Below, one piece after another: positions 58,828-64,000 of a DNA stretch of 64,000 nucleotides. The notes under the pieces are model-generated. The model worked only from the letters and a program-made list of their open reading frames with translations, was not told where the DNA came from and did no database searches. Where the stretch lies: positions 347,922-411,921 of the forward strand of contig CAUYUJ010014362.1 of NCBI GenBank assembly GCA_963575745.1. The letters run 5' to 3'. Every line of letters begins with the position of its first letter. Position 1 is the first letter of the stretch. The stretch comes from Prorocentrum cordatum. Its lineage: Eukaryota > Sar > Dinophyceae > Prorocentrales > Prorocentraceae. Both the position numbers and the translations under genes were made by a program.

Positions 58828-58962
58828 CGTGCCATGCCGGGAGTCATGACCACCTGCTCCTGGGGCGGCCGTTTGTTCAGCGGCTCCGCCCGTGCCGTGC
58901 GGGGGTGCAGAGGAGCTGCGGCCTGGGGCGCAGTGTGACCTTGCGTGCGGCGGGGCGTCACG

Positions 58963-59706
58963 TTACCCACTGGAGGATCGGTGGCGCTTGGCTAAAGGCT
59001 CCTCCTTGGGGATCAGGAGCGGTGCGACGCCTTTGCCTTTGGGCGTGGCAGTCATGAGGTCGTGGAGATAAGGGCTCTGGGCCGCTTTGGTGAGGAGTGT
59101 GCCGGTGGCGGGGCTAAAGCCGCCACCACGGGCTGGCGGCGTCACAGGCTCTGTAATGGTGGTAGGCGTGACGATGGTGACGTTGTCCCGCTTCGGCACT
59201 ACCTCAGCCAACGGGGCCTCGGCGATGCTCCACGGGATGGGGCACCCCGCAACTTGTACCGTGTATGTGAGTGGGGGCCGATGGGCACGCACTAAGGCAA
59301 ACTGGGCCGCAGTGGCTGGGTCCCAGGCGGTGTGGTAGACCTCACAGTCCCATTTGACGGACGGGCCCGTGAGAGTCTTGGCGAGCTGGGTCAGCGTGGC
59401 GTGGCGTGCCGCAATGCCAGTGATGCGGTAGCGCGCCTTGGCGAGGGAAGCCTCGCAGCCGCGGATGCTGACGGCCGCAGCCCTGGCGGCGTCTGACCCC
59501 CGTGGAACACGGATCCCCAGTAAGCCTGACTTGCCGTGCCTGACGACTCCCAGGGCCTTGAACTCCACCGACTTCTGGAACGCATCTGCCATCGTGATGG
59601 GATGGTCCTCAGGGAACCACACGGTCTGATACTTGTCAGCGGTGGGCTCGTCAGCACCTCCGTTGCTGAGGTCGTAGGTAGCGCCGAGTTGCCCTGATCC
59701 CGCCAA
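58963..59706 (-). CDS. ORF1-like segment 2 of LINE 2
   Basis: 247-codon frame whose listed start is a TTG; the same frame is open upstream to the UAA at 59818-59820, so the true segment is up to 284 codons. It contains WFPEDHPITMADAFQKSVEF and IRGCEASLAKARYRITGI, a mixed alpha/beta pattern, then WDCEVYHTAWDP and a VPWSIAEAPLAEVVPKRD-like tail; family not recognised. By position it is an RNA-binding ORF1 component. Hairpin H13 lies near its end. Ends at UAA 58963-58965. Confidence 0.5.
   Translation of the reverse strand: MAGSGQLGATYDLSNGGADEPTADKYQTVWFPEDHPITMADAFQKSVEFKALGVVRHGKSGLLGIRVPRGSDAARAAAVSIRGCEASLAKARYRITGIAARHATLTQLAKTLTGPSVKWDCEVYHTAWDPATAAQFALVRAHRPPLTYTVQVAGCPIPWSIAEAPLAEVVPKRDNVTIVTPTTITEPVTPPARGGGFSPATGTLLTKAAQSPYLHDLMTATPKGKGVAPLLIPKEEPLAKRHRSSSG
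59105..59129 (-). repeat. Core hairpin H13
   Basis: Arms GTGGCGG and CCACCAC (six pairs plus one C/A, G-U on the element strand) around GGCTAAAGCCG (59112-59122). Confidence 0.75.
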
Positions 59707-59817
59707 GACCTTGTCGACCGCTTGGAGACTGACGCCGAAGGTGGCGGCCAGGGACCTCTTCCCGACGCCCGATCCAAACCTGCCTAGGCTTTTGCAGGGT
59801 TCAAGGATGGTGACGGC

Positions 59818-60615
59818 TTAAAAGTTGCCGTGGAAGAGGGCCTTGAAGGTGTCCTGGAGCTGACTATCGAGCTCCTGGCGGCGAGCGTCTTTCTTGGACT
59901 CCCTGTGCTTTTGGTTTTGGCGCGCCTTGTCCTGTGGAGCGGATTCCCCTCGAAAAGGGCCCTTGGTGCGTGGACCACCGTTCACGGGGGCACCTCCCGA
60001 GAACTGGTCCTCGAAGGCCTGATGCATGGAGGGGACTGCGGCAATGGCTTCGGTTTCATGTATGGTCGCCCGAATCCAGCATACGTGGTCGGCAGGGTCG
60101 ATGGTGGCGACGGCTACTTTTTCCGTGCATGCGACCTCCTTGGTGCCCAGCTGGTACACGGTCACGGGGACGTGCGTGTGGACCACTTTGGGCGCCTTGG
60201 GGTGACGCTTCAGCACAGGGACGGCGAGCTCGGTGCCGACGTAGTTGTCGTTTTTTGGGCCCATGACAGCAATCGCGAGCTGACCCGTGGTTCGCTTGCC
60301 CTGCTCGAGGTGGTGTTGCAGCAGCCGTTCACCGCTCTCGTAGTCGTGGAGGCTGATTCTGGGCTTGTACGTCTTGCCGTCGTCAGGAGATGTGGGTTCG
60401 GCGAGGACAGGGACCTTCCAAAAGGCCGGGTCCAAGGCGATGAATTGGGTGTCCGCAGCCTGAAGACGTGCGGAACCCGCTGGTGGGTGTGATGTGTCAC
60501 CGCCAATGCGCTTAGGCTTGCTGCGCTGGTGATGGTCAAGCGTGTAGCTGATCTGGTTGGTGGCACACATGCGGATCAGGGCGCTGCCGAGCTTCTTCGT
60601 GTTGGACTTGTGCAT
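59818..60615 (-). CDS. ORF1-like segment 1 of LINE 2
   Basis: 265 codons from an internal Met. In the same frame an ATG at 60808-60810 opens a 37-codon basic leader (MAPKKPDRRRSSKQ...), interrupted by UAG at 60697-60699. Beyond the UAG the frame continues (QAGSDRPTAAYNGLAEL...) into this ORF. It contains SLHDYESGERLLQHHLEQGKR and HVCWIRATIHETEAIA; the C-terminus is Lys/Arg/Gln-rich. Family not recognised. Likely first protein of the element by position. Ends at UAA 59818-59820, after which the frame stays open into the next segment. Confidence 0.55.
   Translation of the reverse strand: MHKSNTKKLGSALIRMCATNQISYTLDHHQRSKPKRIGGDTSHPPAGSARLQAADTQFIALDPAFWKVPVLAEPTSPDDGKTYKPRISLHDYESGERLLQHHLEQGKRTTGQLAIAVMGPKNDNYVGTELAVPVLKRHPKAPKVVHTHVPVTVYQLGTKEVACTEKVAVATIDPADHVCWIRATIHETEAIAAVPSMHQAFEDQFSGGAPVNGGPRTKGPFRGESAPQDKARQNQKHRESKKDARRQELDSQLQDTFKALFHGNF
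60452..60474 (-). repeat. Core hairpin H14, variant core
   Basis: Perfect arms TCCGCA and TGCGGA around GCCTGAAGACG (60458-60468), identical in core to H12. Confidence 0.65.
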
Positions 60616-60810
60616 GTCATACGTTGCCTGGAGCTCGTCCGCGTTCAGTTCGGCAAGCCCGTTGTATGCGGCCGTGGGGCGGTCAGACCCCGCTTGCTAG
60701 AACGCTGCGATGCAGTCCTGCTTGCGTTGGAGGAGAGATCCTTCAGCCGCAGGACGGGAACTCGGAGGCTGCTTGGAAGAGCGACGGCGGTCCGGCTTCT
60801 TGGGGGCCAT

Positions 60811-60962
60811 TGCTGCGGGCGCTCGGGTGAGGAGAGGTGACGCGAATCAGTAGGGTCCTGCGGGGACCCCTCCGGTCTCGCGAGGCCTGGGAGTCTGGCT
60901 CCGAGGCGGGGCGCTTCGCGTCGCGGCTGCGGTCTGAGTGCTGGGCACTCTCGAGCCGAGAC
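60811..60962 (-). other. Presumed 5' UTR of LINE 2 full copy
   Basis: GC-rich stretch between the ATG at 60808-60810 and the (TC)n tail of the upstream copy. It contains the palindromic word GGTCCTGCGGGGACC (60854-60868). No promoter motif can be named. Confidence 0.45.
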
Positions 60963-61034
<72 letters not shown>

Positions 61035-61220
61035 GGAGGGGGAGTTGAGAGAGGAGACAGGCGAGAGAAAGAGAGAAGAGAGAAGAGAGAGAGAGAGAGA
61101 GAAGAGAGAGAGAAGAGAGAAGAGAGAAGAGAGAAGAGAGAGAGAGAGAGATAGAAGAGAGAGAGAGAGAGGAAGAGAGAGAGAGAGAGAGAGAAAGTGG
61201 AGAGAGAGGGGGGGGGGGAG
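60963..61220 (-). repeat. (TC)n 3' tail of LINE 2, second copy
   Basis: Plus-strand GAGAGA tract interrupted by GAAGAGAGAAGAGA words and a G9 run at about 61209-61218. Counterpart of 44408-44757. Confidence 0.85.
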
Positions 61221-61228
61221 AGATCGGA

Positions 61229-61589
61229 CAAGTAGGCGGACCAGGGTCCGTCCGCGAGGCGCACTGCGGTGCGACAACTCGCAAGCACTATTTGCGGCGG
61301 TGCAGCCTTAAGATACGAGGGCGGGCAACAAAACCCCCTCCCCCGGCGCAGTGCGACTGACGCTACAGACGGCGGACAGACGATGAAGATCTCACCTGAC
61401 AGACCGCGTGAGGTAAAAGGCCCCCACAAGAAAGGCGACGTGCTGGCACGTGGCTAGGCGGCTTGGCGGACCGCCAGTTGGGCGCTTGGCCGCTAAGCGG
61501 CGCGCAGTGACGGGGCACCCCCCGCCCCCACGCCCTGACACCGCGGACGCGGAGCCACGCGTACACACGGGCAGGCAGAAAGGAGGAGA
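61229..61589 (-). other. 3' UTR of LINE 2, second copy
   Basis: Closely similar to 44762-45127, with scattered substitutions and shorter A runs. Confidence 0.8.
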
Positions 61590-64000
61590 TTAGCGCGGGG
61601 CACCAGGTGGAGCGCCGCGGACCGATGACAACATAGCTTGGATGTTGAGTGACGGCACGACACCATCGGGCGAGGTCGTGAGCAGCTCGGCGAAGGCTCG
61701 CCCAGCGCTGTGGAGGCGCTGGAGTAGAGGACCTTGACGCGCTTGGGCAGCGGCGAGGTCCGCGGCGAGAGCTAAGCACCTCTGCTGAAGGGCAGCCATA
61801 GCCTGTGACAGCTCGGTTTCACGGTCGGTGAGAGGTGGCTGCTCAGTGACATCCGCCGAGGATCTCGAGACAGAGGCGAGGTCCTCGGTACGCCTGTCCA
61901 GGTGGGCAAGCGGCGTGCGGGACCCTGAACGCTGACGTCCGTCACCGTTAAAAGGTGACTGGAGGGGCTGGCGCGACCCCAGGGCTGGAGCCGCTAGGGC
62001 CGCGCCCCGAGAGGTCAGGGGAGCCGCTTCCTCTCGCTCAGCAACGGAGGAAGCGTGGGTGGGGCACGCGGGCCTGTCTGGTTTAGTACCCTGCGGGGGG
62101 GCTGAAGCCGCCCCCGCGGGTCGCTGACGATGGGAAGGTGAAGTGGTATGCACGGTGGGGCCAGTCGTGATGCCGTGCAAGGCCGCTGAGGTCGGTCGCG
62201 TAGAGGGTTGGTGGCTCGGTGGGGCGGCATGGTCGGCAGCGTGTGGTGTCGGCGGTGCGTCCTTAATGCCACCCAATCCTCGGGGGGCACTCGGGTCGTG
62301 GTCGGCGTCCTGGCGGTGACCGATATCATCGCATGTGGGCGTTAACGCTCTTGGGGACGGCGTCGCAGTAGGGTTTGCGAGGTTTCCCGACGGGGCGGGG
62401 TTTTCGTTGGCTGGTCCGTCGTCCAAAGCGTCCGATCCCCCACCGAGGCTGAAAAGGTCATCGTCCTGCTCATCAGCGTCTTGAAAAGGAACGGCGTTGT
62501 CCTGTGGGTGGGCTGACGCACTCAATGGCGGAGTCGGGGGCGCCGTGCGGGTGCCCGCCGGGGCAGGGTTGGCGCTGGCTGACTCGTCGCCCAGGAAGTC
62601 CAAACCTCCACCAAAGCCGAACGGGTCGTCCTCCTGTTCGTCGAATAACCCCCGTTTGGCCTCGGCCCAGAGCTCGTCGGGGTTTTGTGGGATGTCTGGT
62701 CCAGCCGCGGGTGGAGCCTGGTCAGACAGCAGGGGATTTGGTTCCATTTTGTTTAGTTCCGCAGCAGTGAACCCAGCCCTGCGGTGTGGGAGAGGAAGAG
62801 TACGATGTCTCCGCTCGTAGATGGCAACAGCGACTCCATGGAGCACGGTCGCTTGGCGGTGTCGTGCTTTGGCAGCTTCAACGATGTCGTCTGGAAGGTT
62901 ATGAGTACGTGCCGCCGCTGTGGCGAGGGCGTCAGCCTGACGATTGAACTCCTCCGCGATGGGCCCGATGAGCCCGAGGTCGATGCCCGTGTCGCCCTGG
63001 TGGCTATCGACTTTCTCTACGCGGAACATGTTTGGCTTGGCCATGACACATCGGTGGACCTTTTCCCAGAACTCCACGTGCGTGCCCTGCGGAGGTGAGT
63101 GTCCGTCGATGATCCTTTGGAAGCCGTCGACCACCGCCTGGTTGTCCACGAAGACGTGTACGGGCCGTTCAGCACATGCCGTGAGGTGAACAATGGCGAG
63201 GGTCTCCGCAAGCTGTGCGTTCTGCGTGATGCCGTGAACGCGCGCACTGTAGTTCATGCGGTGGTCGATGCCGTAGTAGACGCCGTAGCCCGCTCTTGCA
63301 AGCAAAGGGATGGCTTGGTTGGTGCATGCGCCGTCCGTGGCCGCGTAGACCCATGTCCAACAAGTGTCGTGGTCGAGGTAAGTGGTGTAGGAGTCCTGGG
63401 CTGAAGCCGCAGGATCTCCCTCAGGCGGGGGCCGCGGTATGGGTTGAGGTAGCGGGTCCCTCGCGAGGTCGGCTTGCAGATCGAGGAGGGCTGGGTCCAC
63501 ATCGAAGAGCCCGCAATGTCTTGTGTGCGGAGGAAGACGGGCCCACTGCTCGTCACTGATGAGGGTGGTGAGAGGGACTCTTTCACGGGCCCAGCACTTG
63601 CAGTCACGCACAGTGTGCTCCTGAGTTTCCTCTTCCTCATCACAGTAACGGCAAATAGGGCTGGGATCAGCGGACGTATTTGATCGAGAACGTCGCTGTT
63701 GGGTGTGGTCCCCGCCCGACAGGTAGTTTAAGAGGAGCGCCAGCTGCCATGCGTTGCATTTGGCAGCTCCTTTGGTGCGAGCGAGCCACGTGCTGGCGAA
63801 AAGGTCGAGGCCCTGTCTGACCGAAGCGAGGTGACCAAGGTCATGACGCCGTGGCTTGATTTTTCTGAGAAAGGCTCTGCGTTGCGAGGCGCGCAGCATG
63901 TGGAGGAAGGCGTTTTGGGGAAGGTTCAGCCAACTGATCTGACAACCCCAGTCGTCGTACATGGTGCCAAATGTGGGCCAAGTCCAACGGAGCTGCTGAA
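61590..64000 (-). CDS. LINE 2 polyprotein C-terminus: RT end, zinc finger, RNase H, tail (partial)
   Basis: Open from the window edge to TAA at 61590; the true start is outside. Residues counted from MYDDWG at 63962: the RT thumb/connection region comes first; CRYCDEEEETQEHTVRDC near 110 is a C-x2-C-x9-H-x4-C zinc finger common at the end of LINE RTs; RNase H type I follows with Asp in YAATDGACT (about 207), Glu in LAETLAI (about 250), Asp in VFVDNQAVVDG (about 275), and HQGDTGIDLG...EEFNRQADALA as the C-terminal active-site segment. The last 430 residues are Pro/Ala-rich, then a predicted coiled coil (ETELSQAMAALQQRC...). All four RNase H acidic residues are present, so this copy could be active. 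Confidence 0.85.
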   Translation of the reverse strand, partial: QQLRWTWPTFGTMYDDWGCQISWLNLPQNAFLHMLRASQRRAFLRKIKPRRHDLGHLASVRQGLDLFASTWLARTKGAAKCNAWQLALLLNYLSGGDHTQQRRSRSNTSADPSPICRYCDEEEETQEHTVRDCKCWARERVPLTTLISDEQWARLPPHTRHCGLFDVDPALLDLQADLARDPLPQPIPRPPPEGDPAASAQDSYTTYLDHDTCWTWVYAATDGACTNQAIPLLARAGYGVYYGIDHRMNYSARVHGITQNAQLAETLAIVHLTACAERPVHVFVDNQAVVDGFQRIIDGHSPPQGTHVEFWEKVHRCVMAKPNMFRVEKVDSHQGDTGIDLGLIGPIAEEFNRQADALATAAARTHNLPDDIVEAAKARHRQATVLHGVAVAIYERRHRTLPLPHRRAGFTAAELNKMEPNPLLSDQAPPAAGPDIPQNPDELWAEAKRGLFDEQEDDPFGFGGGLDFLGDESASANPAPAGTRTAPPTPPLSASAHPQDNAVPFQDADEQDDDLFSLGGGSDALDDGPANENPAPSGNLANPTATPSPRALTPTCDDIGHRQDADHDPSAPRGLGGIKDAPPTPHAADHAAPPSHQPSTRPTSAALHGITTGPTVHTTSPSHRQRPAGAASAPPQGTKPDRPACPTHASSVAEREEAAPLTSRGAALAAPALGSRQPLQSPFNGDGRQRSGSRTPLAHLDRRTEDLASVSRSSADVTEQPPLTDRETELSQAMAALQQRCLALAADLAAAQARQGPLLQRLHSAGRAFAELLTTSPDGVVPSLNIQAMLSSVRGAPPGAPR
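61977..61999 (-). repeat. Core hairpin H15
   Basis: Arms CCCCAG and CTAGGG around GGCTGGAGCCG (61983-61993). Homologue of H1, here with the standard first core base. Confidence 0.75.
62090..62120 (-). repeat. Core hairpin H16
   Basis: Arms CCTGCGGGGG and CCCCCGCGGG around GGCTGAAGCCG (62100-62110). Homologue of H2. Confidence 0.8.
63394..63414 (-). repeat. Core hairpin H17
   Basis: Perfect arms TCCTG and CAGGA around GGCTGAAGCCG (63399-63409). Homologue of H3. Confidence 0.8.

Larger units (their letters stand above)
44408..60962 (-). mobile_element. Large LINE-like retrotransposon 2, full copy
   Basis: On the minus strand, 5' to 3': ORF1-like ORFs (60.8-58.4 kb), a 2171-codon ORF (58.1-51.6), AP endonuclease (51.7-50.3), reverse transcriptase, zinc finger and RNase H (50.5-46.1), a C-terminal tail (to 45128), a 3' UTR, and a (TC)n tail ending near 44408. 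The 3' half is closely similar to 60963-64000, which is the 3' end of a second copy immediately upstream. Treating the 16.5 kb as one element rests on that boundary and on the same hairpin family running through all its ORFs; a nested insertion of two elements cannot be excluded. The 3' part carries frameshifts relative to the second copy. Confidence 0.65.
60963..64000 (-). mobile_element. LINE 2, second copy, 3' part (cut by window end)
   Basis: Same order as the 3' end of the full copy: polyprotein end, 3' UTR, (TC)n tail. The tail directly abuts the 5' end of the full copy, so the two copies are head to tail on the minus strand. Unlike the full copy, this one is open through zinc finger, RNase H and tail. 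The remainder lies beyond 64000. Confidence 0.8.

Overview
The window looks like repeat-rich nuclear DNA of a eukaryote, most probably a dinoflagellate. This is inferred from the strongly GC-rich coding sequence, the absence of any bacterial gene order, the mass of simple and satellite repeats, and large LINE-type and Helitron-type elements with the Cys/His modules typical of dinoflagellate genomes. I recognise no ordinary host gene, rRNA, tRNA, spliced-leader gene or CRISPR array. All convincing coding sequence lies on the minus strand, between 19.3 kb and the right edge.

Left part (1-19.3 kb): essentially non-coding. It holds microsatellites (TCA, GAG, AGTAG, CA/ACAGACAC), short minisatellites, dispersed CTTGGGG/CCCCAAG-rich stretches, and a satellite field at 11.0-17.1 kb. 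In that field, monomers of about 175 bp occur in runs of four inside three blocks of about 1.15 kb, each bounded by the same 15-bp terminal inverted repeat.

First LINE-like element (about 19.3-24.8 kb, minus): ORF1-like coiled-coil protein, then an AP-endonuclease/reverse-transcriptase polyprotein, then an RNase H-like ORF one in-frame UAG downstream. The RT lacks a recognisable Y/F-x-D-D and the RNase H halves are in permuted order.

Helitron-like element (about 25.4-42.7 kb, minus): a chain of ORFs broken by short frameshifts and one in-frame UAG. Its order is Cys-rich N-terminal region, helicase-associated-type repeats, C2H2 finger and DUF6570-like region, HUH Rep domain, PIF1-type helicase, and finally a ubiquitin-specific protease (USP) with both Cys and His boxes. 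The USP cargo is unusual.

Satellites at 43.2-44.4 kb include a regular 152-bp tandem repeat.

Second LINE-like family (44.4 kb to the right edge, minus): one apparently complete copy of about 16.5 kb (60.96 to 44.41 kb), and the 3' part of a second copy directly upstream of it, head to tail. Each ends in a related 3' UTR and a (TC)n tail on the element strand. The full copy encodes ORF1-like proteins, a 2171-codon ORF of unknown function, an AP endonuclease, an RT, a zinc finger and an RNase H. The 3' part of the full copy is broken by several 1-nt indels; the partial copy is open.

Most interesting signal: about 17 short hairpins scattered through this second family, all in one orientation. 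They share an 11-nt core (plus strand GGCTGAAGCCG; on the element RNA a GGC-UUCA-GCC mini-hairpin with a bulged C) enclosed by 5-11 bp arms whose sequence differs from site to site while pairing is kept. They fall in different reading frames, so the nucleic acid structure, not a peptide, is what is shared.
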